13,764 nucleotides of DNA from Anaerolineaceae bacterium (GTDB lineage Bacteria; Chloroflexota; Anaerolineae; JAAYZQ01), in assembly GCA_012514775.1 (NCBI GenBank), contig JAAYZQ010000253.1, positions 1 to 13,764 on the forward strand, given 5' to 3'. The notes beneath the pieces are model-generated. The model had not been told where the DNA came from. It worked only from the letters and a program-made list of their open reading frames with translations, and did no database searches. The translations under genes and the position numbers were made by a program. Below, in pieces: positions 1 through 10,416 of this stretch; the first letter of the stretch is position 1, and each line of letters opens with the position of its first letter.

Positions 1-126
1 GCCCTGCCCTCCATCGAGTTCATCGACGACTGCTACCGGGCCGCCACCCGCTTTGACATGCCCTGGTACGAGGTCCTGGAGACCCCCGCCACCGTGCCTG
101 CCCTGGAGGTGACCCATGGCCGCTAG
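1..126 (+). CDS. C-terminal end of a Gfo/Idh/MocA-family oxidoreductase (partial)
   Basis: The frame is open from the first base of the window and ends at TAG 124-126, giving 41 residues. The visible segment, PSIEFIDDCYRAATRFDMPW, resembles the last helix and tail of Gfo/Idh/MocA NAD(P)-dependent sugar oxidoreductases, where a pattern like 'S.eFI..CYra' is usual. These enzymes oxidise or reduce sugars, often UDP-sugars, in the cytoplasm. The catalytic and nucleotide-binding parts lie outside the window, so the family call rests on a short tail plus context. The next gene starts inside this one (11-bp overlap), so the two are almost certainly translated together, and a sugar-nucleotide role would suit the glycan genes downstream. 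It could also be another dehydrogenase type. Confidence 0.55.
   Translation, partial: ALPSIEFIDDCYRAATRFDMPWYEVLETPATVPALEVTHGR
105..112 (+). promoter_or_regulatory. Strong Shine-Dalgarno for the SDR gene
   Basis: GGAGGTGA is a near-perfect match to the anti-SD complement, three bases before ATG 116. It lies inside the end of the upstream coding region and supports the choice of ATG 116 for the epimerase gene despite the overlap. Confidence 0.7.
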
Positions 127-1318
127 AGAGACTTTTCTCATCACGGGCGCCAATGGTTTTATCGGAGGCTGGCTCGCCGAGACGCTCCATTTGCGCGATG
201 GCGTGCCGGTCCGCGCCGGGATGCGCAGTTGGTCCAAGGCCGTCCGGTTGGCGAGGTTCGGGCTGGAGCCGGTCCTCCTTGACGTCATGAAGCCCGAGCA
301 GATCGACGCCGCCATGACCGGCGACGAGTCCGCCGATCCGGGCGCGCTGCGGGTGATCCACACCGCCTACAGCTCTCCGCGAGTCACCATCGAGGGCACC
401 CGCAACATGTTGGAGGGCGCCCTGCGGGCGGGCGTGGGCCGTTTCGTCTACATTAGCTCCGCCGACGTATACGGCACGCCCCAGGGCAAGGTCGACGAGA
501 CCCACCCCCTGACGCCGACAGGCATCGAATACGCCGACTCGAAAATCGAGGCCGAGCGGTTGTGCTGGGAATATGCCGAGAAGGGGCTGCCCGTGACGGT
601 CCTCCGGCCGAGCATCGTCTACGGTCCCTTCAGCCGCACGTGGACTGTCGAGATGGCGGCCAAGCTCCAGTCGGGTAACTGGGGCGTTTTCGAAGGCTAT
701 GGCCAGGGCATCTGCAACCTGTTGTACGTCTCTGACCTGGTGGAAGGCCTCCTCCTGGCCGCTCGACACCCGGCGGCCGTCGGCCAGGCCTTTAACCTGA
801 GCGGCCCGGAGACCATCACCTGGAACGAGTACTTTGCAAGGTTCAACGCGGCCATGGGGCTACCCCCCCTGCGCAAGATCGAGCCCAACAGGACGCGCCT
901 GCGGGCCACGCTCATGAGTCCGGTGCGCAGCGCTGCCCGTCTGGCCAAGAAGCGCTATGAAAAGCCGTTGCGGCGGCTGGCGAGCAAATTCAGGCCCGCC
1001 AAGGAAGCCATGCTGTCGGCCGAAAAGTCTATCCGCGGCACGCCGAGCCTCGAGGACCTGGGGCTCTACAACCGCGATGCCCTGTACGTGACCCAAAAGG
1101 CCCAGGAATTGCTGGGTTACCGGCCGCGCTTTGGCGTCGATGCCGGGTTGGAGCTCACGGCCGCCTGGCTCAGAAACGTCGGCCTGGTGGAGTGGTACGA
1201 CGTCCAGCCGGGCGGCCCGGTGCAGCGAAACGGGGACGGCCGGCGAGACGGAGACCGCGCCACGGATCCCACCGGCGGCAACGGAGACCGCGTACTTCCG
1301 ATGGGAGAGCCGAGGTGA
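116..1318 (+). CDS. Extended SDR, NAD-dependent sugar-nucleotide epimerase/dehydratase
   Basis: The protein has 400 residues. The Rossmann motif TGANGFIG is at residues 10-17. The catalytic segment YISS (112-115) supplies the Ser, and YADSK gives Tyr139 and Lys143 of the YxxxK pair. LRPSIVYGP (163-171) is the conserved substrate/NAD loop of extended SDRs such as UDP-glucose 4-epimerase and dTDP-glucose dehydratase. The enzyme likely modifies an NDP-sugar in the cytoplasm to make a donor for the two glycosyltransferases that follow. The exact reaction cannot be read from the sequence. The last 40 or so residues are a Gly/Asp/Arg/Asn-rich tail outside the SDR fold, encoded partly by a 12-bp direct repeat. 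It overlaps the upstream gene by 11 bp and the downstream start by 4 bp (GTGA), which indicates translational coupling. Confidence 0.88.
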   Translation: MAARETFLITGANGFIGGWLAETLHLRDGVPVRAGMRSWSKAVRLARFGLEPVLLDVMKPEQIDAAMTGDESADPGALRVIHTAYSSPRVTIEGTRNMLEGALRAGVGRFVYISSADVYGTPQGKVDETHPLTPTGIEYADSKIEAERLCWEYAEKGLPVTVLRPSIVYGPFSRTWTVEMAAKLQSGNWGVFEGYGQGICNLLYVSDLVEGLLLAARHPAAVGQAFNLSGPETITWNEYFARFNAAMGLPPLRKIEPNRTRLRATLMSPVRSAARLAKKRYEKPLRRLASKFRPAKEAMLSAEKSIRGTPSLEDLGLYNRDALYVTQKAQELLGYRPRFGVDAGLELTAAWLRNVGLVEWYDVQPGGPVQRNGDGRRDGDRATDPTGGNGDRVLPMGEPR

Positions 1319-2310
1319 AAAAGACGAGCTTTATCGCCTGGGTGCGCTACGACCGGAGACCGGACCTCCTGGCCGAGCGGTTTGGCACAGAGCCCCACTA
1401 TATCGTAGTAGGGCAGCAGGGCAAGCTGTGGCAGGCGCCCCTGCGCTACCCCATCCAGGCGTGGAAGACGTGGCGCTTGCTGCGCCGCGAGCGGCCCGAC
1501 GTGGTCTATGTGCAGAATCCGCCCATCTTTGCCGTCCTGGTCGTCTACCTGTACGCCAGGCTGCACGGCGCGCAATACATCATCGATTCCCACACCAGCG
1601 CCTTTATCGCGCCCCGGTGGCGCTGGGCGCTGGGGCTGCTGCGGCGCCTGGCCCGCGGCGCCCTGACCGTCATCGTTCACAACAAGGCCCAGGCTGACAT
1701 CGTCAAGCAATGGGGGGTCCCTTACGTGGTCATCGGCTTTCTGGCCGGCGACTACCCGCCCGGCTCGCCCTACCCGCTCAAGGAGGCCGGCAACGGGAAT
1801 CACGAGCCCTTCCACGTGGCGGTCATCAGCACCTACGAGCTGGACGAGCCTCTGGACGTGGTCTTTGAGGCGGCGCGGCAGATGCCCGACGTCAGCTTTT
1901 ACGTCACCGGCGACTCCCGGCGCATTACCCCGGATCTCCTGGCGCTGAAACCGGATAACTGCCACCTGACCGGCTTTGTACCTTACGATCAGTACATCGG
2001 GCTGCTGCGCCAGGCCGGGACCATCATCGACCTCACCACCCGCAACCATACCCTGCTCATGGGCGGTTTCGAGGCCGTCTCCCTGGGCACACCGCTGATC
2101 ACCTCCGACTGGCCCATCCTGCGGCAGTACTTTTCCAGGGGCACGGTCCACATTCCCAACAGCGTGGAGGGTGTCTGCCAGGGGGTGCGCTATGCTCAGC
2201 AGCACGAGGAGACGCTGCGCAAGGAGATGGCGGCCCTGAAGGCCACACTGGACGCCGAGTGGCAGGTCAAATCCGCCGAACTCTGGGAGCTGATACACGA
2301 TGAACAATAA
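1315..2310 (+). CDS. GT-B fold glycosyltransferase (GT4-like)
   Basis: The protein has 331 residues from GTG 1315. This start is preceded by GGGAGAG at 1303-1309 and overlaps the previous stop as GTGA. Longer in-frame starts upstream lie inside the SDR gene and encode Arg-rich sequence. N-terminal half: PDVVYVQNPP (61-70) and YIIDSHTSAF (88-97) match the acceptor-side Rossmann domain of GT4-type enzymes. C-terminal half: TGFVPYDQY (219-227) and GGFEAVSLGTPLITSDW (250-266) resemble the donor-binding region, with Glu253 in the position of the first Glu of the EX7E motif. A hydrophobic stretch at 70-82 could contact the membrane. It probably transfers a sugar onto a lipid-linked or surface glycan. 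Donor and acceptor are unknown. It is coupled to a second glycosyltransferase by an 11-bp overlap. Confidence 0.85.
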   Translation: MKKTSFIAWVRYDRRPDLLAERFGTEPHYIVVGQQGKLWQAPLRYPIQAWKTWRLLRRERPDVVYVQNPPIFAVLVVYLYARLHGAQYIIDSHTSAFIAPRWRWALGLLRRLARGALTVIVHNKAQADIVKQWGVPYVVIGFLAGDYPPGSPYPLKEAGNGNHEPFHVAVISTYELDEPLDVVFEAARQMPDVSFYVTGDSRRITPDLLALKPDNCHLTGFVPYDQYIGLLRQAGTIIDLTTRNHTLLMGGFEAVSLGTPLITSDWPILRQYFSRGTVHIPNSVEGVCQGVRYAQQHEETLRKEMAALKATLDAEWQVKSAELWELIHDEQ

Positions 2311-3607
2311 CGCCATCACCAGCGAGCGAAAGCGACCGGGCGCCGCGAAACGGCACTGCATGATCGTCCACGCCTACTATCCCCTGGGAGAGACGCGGGT
2401 GCAGCGCCAGGCCGAAGCCCTCCTCAAGCGCGGCTACCAGGTGGACGTTATCAGCCTGCGGAAAGAGGGCGAGGCGGCGCGGGAAACCTTCAAGGGCACC
2501 CGCATCTACCGCCTGCCCGTGCGGCGCTACAGGCGCGGTGGACTGGCCGCCCAGTTCCTGGAATACGTGGCCTTTCTCTTCATGGCCATGGTCACGGTTT
2601 CCTGGCGCCACCTGATCACGCCCTACGCCACGGTCCAACTCCATAGCCCGCCCGACTTTTTGGTGTTTGCCGGGTGGCTGCCCAGGCTGCTCGGAGCCAG
2701 GCTCATCCTCGATCTCCACGACTTGATGCCCGAGTTCTACATGGGCCGCTTCGGACGCGGAGCGGGCAGCCTGCCGGTGCGCCTGGTCCGCCTCCAGGAG
2801 CGCCTCTCCACTCGCTTTGCCGACCACGTCATCACCGTCAGCCACCACTGGCGCCAGAACCTCATCGAGCGCGGTGTGCCCGGCGAAAAGGTGAGCGTGG
2901 TGATGAACGTCGCCGACGACGCCATCTTTGTGCGGCCGGACGGCGAGCGCCCTGCCCTCGACGGCGCCGGAAGCACCAATGGCTCGGGCCAGCGGAGCGG
3001 GCTGCGGCTGATCTACCACGGCGCCGTCGTGGAGCGCTACGGCCTGGACCTGGCCCTGCGCGCCATGGCCCGCCTGGAAGACCAGGCGCCCGACATCCAC
3101 CTCACCATCCTCGGCCGCGGCGACTACATGGACAGCCTGCGGCACCTGGCCAGGGAGCTGAAGGTGGACGGCCGGGTGGCCTTTTACTACGAGCTGCGCC
3201 CGGCCGAGGAGCTGCCCGCCATCATCCTCCAGGCGGATGCCGGCATCGTGCCCTACCGCGACGACCCCTTCACCGACGGGCTGCTGCCCACCAAGCTGAT
3301 GGAGTATGCCGCCCTGGGCTTGCCGTCCATCGCCGCCCGGACGACCGCCATCGAGCGCTACTTCGAGGGCACCATGGCCGAGCTCTTTACTCCCAACAGC
3401 GTGGAAGACCTGGCCAGCGTGTTGGTGGCGCTCTATGCCGACCGGGGCCGCCTTGCCGCCCTGGCCCGCAGGGCCGATGCCTTCAACCGCACCTACAACT
3501 GGACCAAGATCGGCGCCGAGTACGTGGACCTGGTCGAGCGCCTGGGAACCGGCGCATCGGCGTCCCGTCTCCCGGCGCCGGTAGACGCCGAAGAGAGGAG
3601 CGTATGA
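2300..3607 (+). CDS. Glycosyltransferase family 4-type (GT-B)
   Basis: The protein has 435 residues and starts at ATG 2300, inside the previous gene, with GGGAG at 2285-2289. The N-terminal domain opens with a glycogen-synthase-like segment (IVHAYYPLGETRVQRQAEAL, 22-41) and carries LDLHDLMPE (137-145), the usual acceptor-side motif. Residues 80-105 are hydrophobic and may anchor the protein to the membrane. The C-terminal domain has YHGAVVERYGLD (239-250), GIVPYRDDPF (315-324) and LPTKLMEYAALGLPSIA (329-345), the classic GT4 donor site with Glu335. The linker at 211-235 is rich in Gly, Ser and Asn. It is expected to add a sugar to a growing glycan on the cytoplasmic side. It overlaps the next gene by 4 bp (ATGA). 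Confidence 0.9.
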   Translation: MNNNAITSERKRPGAAKRHCMIVHAYYPLGETRVQRQAEALLKRGYQVDVISLRKEGEAARETFKGTRIYRLPVRRYRRGGLAAQFLEYVAFLFMAMVTVSWRHLITPYATVQLHSPPDFLVFAGWLPRLLGARLILDLHDLMPEFYMGRFGRGAGSLPVRLVRLQERLSTRFADHVITVSHHWRQNLIERGVPGEKVSVVMNVADDAIFVRPDGERPALDGAGSTNGSGQRSGLRLIYHGAVVERYGLDLALRAMARLEDQAPDIHLTILGRGDYMDSLRHLARELKVDGRVAFYYELRPAEELPAIILQADAGIVPYRDDPFTDGLLPTKLMEYAALGLPSIAARTTAIERYFEGTMAELFTPNSVEDLASVLVALYADRGRLAALARRADAFNRTYNWTKIGAEYVDLVERLGTGASASRLPAPVDAEERSV

Positions 3608-4809
3608 AAATACGGATCGTTCGAACCCTCGACCCGGGCAACTGGAGCCGGTTCGTAGAGGACCATCCCCAGGGAAATATCTTTCACACGCCCGAGATGT
3701 TCCAGGTGTTTGAGCGTGCCGCCGGGCACACGCCCGGTTTGTGGGCCGCCGTCGAGGCCGACCGGGACGGCGAGCACAACCCGGGAGAGGAGCGGATCCT
3801 GGCCCTGTTCCTGCCCGTCGAGATCACTGTACCCATCGGGCCCGGGGCAGGGACCATCCTCGGCGGCCCGCTCCGCCGCTTCACGACGCGCGCCGTGGTT
3901 TATGGCAGCGTGATCGCCGCGCCCGGACCCGAGGGCGAGCAGGCCCTGGACCGCCTGATGGAGGCCTATCGGCAAGCGACCGATGGGCGCCTGCTCTTTA
4001 CCGAGTTGCGCAACCTCACCCCTCTGGACGGGCTACAGCCGATCCTCGACCGGCGGGGTTTCACCTACGAAGAGCATCTGAATTATCTCGTCGACCTGGA
4101 TCGCCCGCCGGACGAGATCCTGCAAAACATCAGCCGGCGCACGCGCAAGCAGATCCGGCGCGCGCTGCGCAAGGGCGACGTCGTGGTCGAGGAGGTGCGG
4201 GACCGCCAGGGTCTGGCCGACTGTTACGAGCTGCTGCGCCAGACCTACGCCGCCGCCGAGGTCCCCCTGGCCGACGGCTCGCTTTTCGAGGCGGCCTTCG
4301 ATCTGCTGGTCCCGCGCCGGATGGCCCGCTTCAGCCTGGCGCGAGTGGAGGGCAAGCCGGCGGCTTGTTCGGTCGAGCTTCTCTACAAGGACACGGCCTA
4401 CGGCTGGTACGGTGGCACGGACCGGGACTATGGCGCCTACGTGCCCAACGAGGTCCTCACCTGGAGCATCCTCGAGTGGGCCGCCCTCCGGGGATACCGG
4501 GTGTATGATTTTGGCGGCGCGGGCAAGCCGGACGAGGAGTATGGCGTGCGCGTTTTCAAGGCCAAGTTTGGCGGCGAGCTGGTTTCCTACGGGCGCAACA
4601 CCTGCGTGCACGCACCCGTACTGCTGAACGCCAGCAAGGTGGGCTACAAGCTCTTTCGCCGGTTGGGGCTCTTTGGCGCTGCGCGCCCCGCCGGCACGCC
4701 CGGCTCCACGCAGGCCAAGCCCACCTTGCCCGGGGGCCTGGATGAGGAACCGAAAACAGATGGCCCGTTGCCTCCCTCAGGGGCGCGCCGTCGTGAACAG
4801 GGAGTATAA
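3604..4809 (+). CDS. FemAB/GNAT-like acyl- or aminoacyltransferase
   Basis: The protein has 401 residues from ATG 3604, with AGGAG at 3596-3600. It has the duplicated-GNAT architecture of FemAB/BioF2-like proteins. Marker segments are NIFHTPEMFQVF (25-36), the Arg-rich helix SRRTRKQIRRALRKG (177-191), YGWYGGTDRDYGAYVPNEVL (266-285), YDFGGAG (301-307) and VRVFKAKFGGE (315-325). FemX-type members add amino acids from aminoacyl-tRNA to peptidoglycan precursors, while others acylate glycans or lipids. The roughly 50-residue tail after 355 is Pro/Gly-rich and probably disordered. Placement between glycosyltransferases and an ATP-grasp ligase points to decoration of a glycan rather than classical cross-bridge synthesis. 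The substrate is not determined. The gene overlaps its upstream neighbour by 4 bp. Confidence 0.82.
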   Translation: MKIRIVRTLDPGNWSRFVEDHPQGNIFHTPEMFQVFERAAGHTPGLWAAVEADRDGEHNPGEERILALFLPVEITVPIGPGAGTILGGPLRRFTTRAVVYGSVIAAPGPEGEQALDRLMEAYRQATDGRLLFTELRNLTPLDGLQPILDRRGFTYEEHLNYLVDLDRPPDEILQNISRRTRKQIRRALRKGDVVVEEVRDRQGLADCYELLRQTYAAAEVPLADGSLFEAAFDLLVPRRMARFSLARVEGKPAACSVELLYKDTAYGWYGGTDRDYGAYVPNEVLTWSILEWAALRGYRVYDFGGAGKPDEEYGVRVFKAKFGGELVSYGRNTCVHAPVLLNASKVGYKLFRRLGLFGAARPAGTPGSTQAKPTLPGGLDEEPKTDGPLPPSGARRREQGV

Positions 4810-4816
4810 CAGGCAG

Positions 4817-6040
4817 ATGAAAGCAATCCCGGCAGTTGTGACACCCCTCGACGAACACATGGGCCTGGACATCGCCCGCTCCCTGGCCCCGCGCGGCATT
4901 CCCGTCTATGGCGTCGACGCCCACCCGGATGCCGTGGGCAGGTTCTCCCGGCATATCAAGTTCGTGCGGAGCCCGAACCCTGAGCGGGACGAGGCCTCCT
5001 ACCTGCAGTTTCTCGTGGACATGGGCAAGCGCCTGGGCAGGGCCGTGCTCTTTCCGTTGAGTGACATGCACGTCCTGCTCTGCTCGCGGCACAGGGACGT
5101 TCTGGGCCGGTACTACGAGTACGTCATGCCCGACCACGAGACGATGGAGAGGCTGACCACCAAAGACGGCCTGCGGGCCGCGGCCCAGGAGGTAAACCTG
5201 CCCACTCCCAGGACGTTGCCGGTGAACGGGACGATGAGCATCGAGGAGATAGCCGCCGAGATCAGCTACCCGGCGATCCTGAAGCCCACGGAGAGCACCT
5301 ACTGGCACACGCCCGAGTTCACCAGCCTGCTGCGGCGGGGACTTTTGCAGGGCCGGGCCAAGGTCGTCCTGTGCCACGATCCGTCAACCCTGGTAAAAAC
5401 CTACCGGCGCATCGCTGTCCACGATAGCCGCCTCGTCGTACAGGAGGTCGTACCCGGCGAGGACAGCCGCCTGGCCTACATCGCCTTCTACCTCAACCGC
5501 GAGTCGAGGCCGCTGGGCATCTTTGCCGGGAGAAAGCTGCGCGTCATTCCAACGGGATTTGGCTCGGCCAGCTACGTGCGGACCTTTCACGATCCCGATC
5601 TCGAAGCCGCGGCCCTGCAGCTACTCGAGGCCAGTTGCTACCAGGGGTTGGGCGGCCTGGAGTTCAAGAAGGACCCCCGGGACGGAACCTACAAGCTCAT
5701 CGAGTTCAACACGCGCTTTGGCATGTGGGACGGCCTGGGCGCCCGCTGTGGCGTGGACCTGGCCTACCTTGCCTATCAAGATGCCCTCCGGCAGCCGGTG
5801 GAACCGCAACTGGCCTACCGCGACGACATGATCTGGGTGGACTGGCAGCGAGACATGAGGGCGGCCTTTGACTACCGGCGCAAGGGCCAGCTATCCATCG
5901 GCCAGTGGCTGGGCTCGCTGCGCGGCGAGAAGATGTGGGCCATTTATTCCAGGGACGACCCGGGGCCGGGGGTGGCCTTTACCGTGGCGCTCCTGGGCAA
6001 GATGTGGGAGAGAATCAAGGGAGCAGCCATCCGCCGATGA
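4817..6040 (+). CDS. ATP-grasp ligase (D-aspartate-ligase/carboxylate-amine-ligase type)
   Basis: The protein has 407 residues from ATG 4817, 7 nt after the previous stop, with AGGGAG at 4799-4804. An in-frame ATG at 4742 lies inside the upstream gene and would add a Lys/Arg-rich stretch with no family match. The N-terminal segment (GLDIARSLAPRGIPVYGVD, 16-34) is the Rossmann-like pre-domain typical of this family. ATP-grasp signatures follow: YPAILKPTES (151-160, Lys156), VVQEVVPGEDSRL (207-219), GLEFKKD (280-286, Glu282) and LIEFNTRFG (294-302) with metal ligands Glu296 and Asn298. Such enzymes form an acyl-phosphate and couple it to an amine, as D-aspartate ligase does on peptidoglycan. 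Here the partner could be a sugar amine freed by the deacetylase next door (inference). The gene overlaps the deacetylase by 4 bp. Confidence 0.83.
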   Translation: MKAIPAVVTPLDEHMGLDIARSLAPRGIPVYGVDAHPDAVGRFSRHIKFVRSPNPERDEASYLQFLVDMGKRLGRAVLFPLSDMHVLLCSRHRDVLGRYYEYVMPDHETMERLTTKDGLRAAAQEVNLPTPRTLPVNGTMSIEEIAAEISYPAILKPTESTYWHTPEFTSLLRRGLLQGRAKVVLCHDPSTLVKTYRRIAVHDSRLVVQEVVPGEDSRLAYIAFYLNRESRPLGIFAGRKLRVIPTGFGSASYVRTFHDPDLEAAALQLLEASCYQGLGGLEFKKDPRDGTYKLIEFNTRFGMWDGLGARCGVDLAYLAYQDALRQPVEPQLAYRDDMIWVDWQRDMRAAFDYRRKGQLSIGQWLGSLRGEKMWAIYSRDDPGPGVAFTVALLGKMWERIKGAAIRR

Positions 6041-7406
6041 ACGTGAATCTATGGAGTTCCAACACCCCGGCAAGATTCTGGCTCCTGGAGCCAGGGGAGA
6101 ACGGCCAACCGATCGTATCGCCCGATGACTGGCTCCAGGCGGTTGCCCGGTCGGTCCACGTCCTGGAGCTGCCGCAACTGCCCGACACCATCGAGCCGGG
6201 CTCGTACGACCTGGACGCCATCCTGCTTCAGACGCTGGGCGAGGGACAGTTCGGCCCCGAGCGCTGGCGCCTCGGCGCCACCCGCCGCGCCTACTATACC
6301 CTGAAGCCCTTCCTGCCACGCGCCGTGACCCGGATGCTCCGCCGCCTCACGAGCCGGCCTATGCAGGACAAGTCGCAATTGGGCTGGCCCATCGAGGACC
6401 GCTACGCCCGCTTTCTCTGGGAGGTGGCAAAGCAGATTCTGGTCGCTACGGGCAAGAATTCGCTGTCGTTTCGCAACTTCTGGCCTCACGGCCGGGCCTA
6501 TGCCCTGGTCCTCACCCACGACGTGGAAACCGCCGAGGGACAGTCCTACGTCCGGGCCGTGGCCGACCTGGAAGAACGCCACGGGTTTCGCTCTTCTTTC
6601 AACTTTGTGCCCGAGCGCTATACGGTCGATGAGGCGTTGCTGGCCGAGCTGCGACAACGGGGCTTTGAGGTTGGGGTGCATGGGCTAAAGCACGACGGCA
6701 AGCTCTTCCGCTCCCACGCCGAGTGGAGCCGGCGCGTGGCGCGCATCAACGACTACCTACACCGGTTCGAGGCCCGGGGCTTTCGCACGCCCCTGACCCA
6801 TCGACAGCCCGAGTGGATGCAGGACCTGGAGATCGACTACGACCTCTCGTTCTTTGACACCGATCCCTACGAGCCCATGCCCGGCGGAGCCATGAGCCTC
6901 TGGCCCTTCCAGGTCGGCCACTTCCTGGAGCTGCCCTACACCCTGGCGCAGGACTACACGCTGACTTCCGTCCTTGGCGAGGAGACGCCCAGGCTCTGGC
7001 TGCAAAAGCTCGAGGTGATTCGCAACTACCATGGCATGGCCCTTCTCAACAGCCATCCCGACTACTTGCGGGAGGAGCGGACCCGGGCCGTGTACGTCGA
7101 CTTTTTGCAGACCGTGAAGGAGAAGAGCGGATATTGGCACGCCCTGCCGGCCGAGGTTGCCGCCGGGTGGCGTGAGCGAGGCAAGAGCAGGCCAACGCTG
7201 CCGGCCGGACGGCAAGGTCTTGAACGAAGTGAAAGCCAAGGTTTCGAGCTTGAGACGGAGGCGACTTTGCCTGGCGTAGCCTCGCCTGGCATAGAACGAG
7301 GCGAGATCCGCCTGCGCGCCGGGGTGCTGGTCGTCGCGCCCCTGGCCGGCCCCAAGGTGGAGGCGGACATGCAGCCCGTCCTGGGCCGGGAAGTGCCGGT
7401 GAGACC

Positions 7407-7410
<4 letters not shown>
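6037..7410 (+). CDS. Polysaccharide deacetylase (carbohydrate esterase 4-like) with repeat-derived tail
   Basis: The protein has 457 residues from ATG 6037 (ATGA overlap). An N-terminal region of about 150 residues precedes the catalytic NodB-type barrel. ALVLTHDVE (156-164) carries His161/Asp162 of motif 1. EVGVHGLKHDGKLF (211-224) has the H-x3-H metal motif (His215, His219). R250/TP is at the motif-3 position, and LLNSHPDY (336-343) gives the late His340. It would remove N-acetyl groups from amino sugars with a divalent metal. No signal peptide is visible, so it may act on cytoplasmic lipid-linked intermediates. After about residue 382 the protein leaves the fold into a low-complexity tail. 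That tail is partly encoded by a perfect copy of the 24-bp repeat (7211-7234) and by a 7-bp inverted repeat. Confidence 0.85.
7211..7234 (+). repeat. Solitary copy of the 24-bp dispersed repeat inside the deacetylase gene
   Basis: This stretch is identical over 24 bases to unit 2 of the tandem array at 10337-10360, with the core CTTGAACGAAGTGAAAG. It is read in frame as RQGLERSE within the tail of the deacetylase, so the insertion did not break the gene. Confidence 0.9.
7281..7305. repeat. 7-bp inverted repeat in the deacetylase tail
   Basis: CTCGCCT (7281-7287) pairs with AGGCGAG (7299-7305) across an 11-base loop. The second arm lies in AGAACGAGGCGAGA, which looks like a diverged relative of the 24-bp repeat core. 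It is coding DNA with no T-run, so it is probably repeat-derived rather than a terminator. Confidence 0.5.
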
Positions 7411-10312
<2,902 letters not shown>

Positions 10313-10325
<13 letters not shown>

Positions 10326-10414
10326 ACGTAGTGAAAGGCAAGGTCTTGAACGAAGTGAAAGGCAAAGTCTTGAACGAAGTGAAAGGCAAAGTCTTGAACG
10401 TAGTGAAAGGCAAG
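10313..10414 (+). repeat. Tandem 24-bp repeat array (four units plus 6 bases)
   Basis: Units are at 10313-10336, 10337-10360, 10361-10384 and 10385-10408, followed by GGCAAG. The core is CTTGAACGNAGTGAAAG, where N is T, A, A, T. One other position varies (GGCAAAG or GGCAAGG). There are no spacers, so it is not a CRISPR array. The first unit supplies the TGA stop of the NRPS-like gene (10323-10325) and the last supplies the SD-like GAAAGG of the next gene. Each unit is 8 codons and leaves the downstream frame open, encoding a repeating SLERSERQ. Confidence 0.95.
10405..10410 (+). promoter_or_regulatory. Repeat-supplied ribosome binding site for the SDH-like gene
   Basis: GAAAGG lies six bases before ATG 10417 and is formed by the junction of the last full unit and the partial unit. 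It favours ATG 10417 over the in-frame ATG 10297, which has no purine-rich SD and would put the repeat-encoded peptide on the N-terminus. Confidence 0.55.
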
Positions 10415-10416
10415 TT

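Noticed and set aside
1192..1314. Longer N-terminus for the first glycosyltransferase
   Set aside because: It lies wholly inside the SDR gene and encodes Arg/Pro-rich sequence. GTG 1315 has a good SD and a GTGA overlap.
1117..2361. Long open frame on the minus strand opposite the SDR and glycosyltransferase genes
   Set aside because: High GC leaves antisense frames open. The translation is low-complexity (Gln/Val/Gly/Asp-rich) with no recognisable motif, while the plus-strand genes have clear family signatures.
2674..3603. Long in-frame extension upstream of the FemAB/GNAT gene
   Set aside because: It is a GC-rich shadow frame of the glycosyltransferase gene, full of Pro/Arg/Gly. Family similarity begins at ATG 3604.
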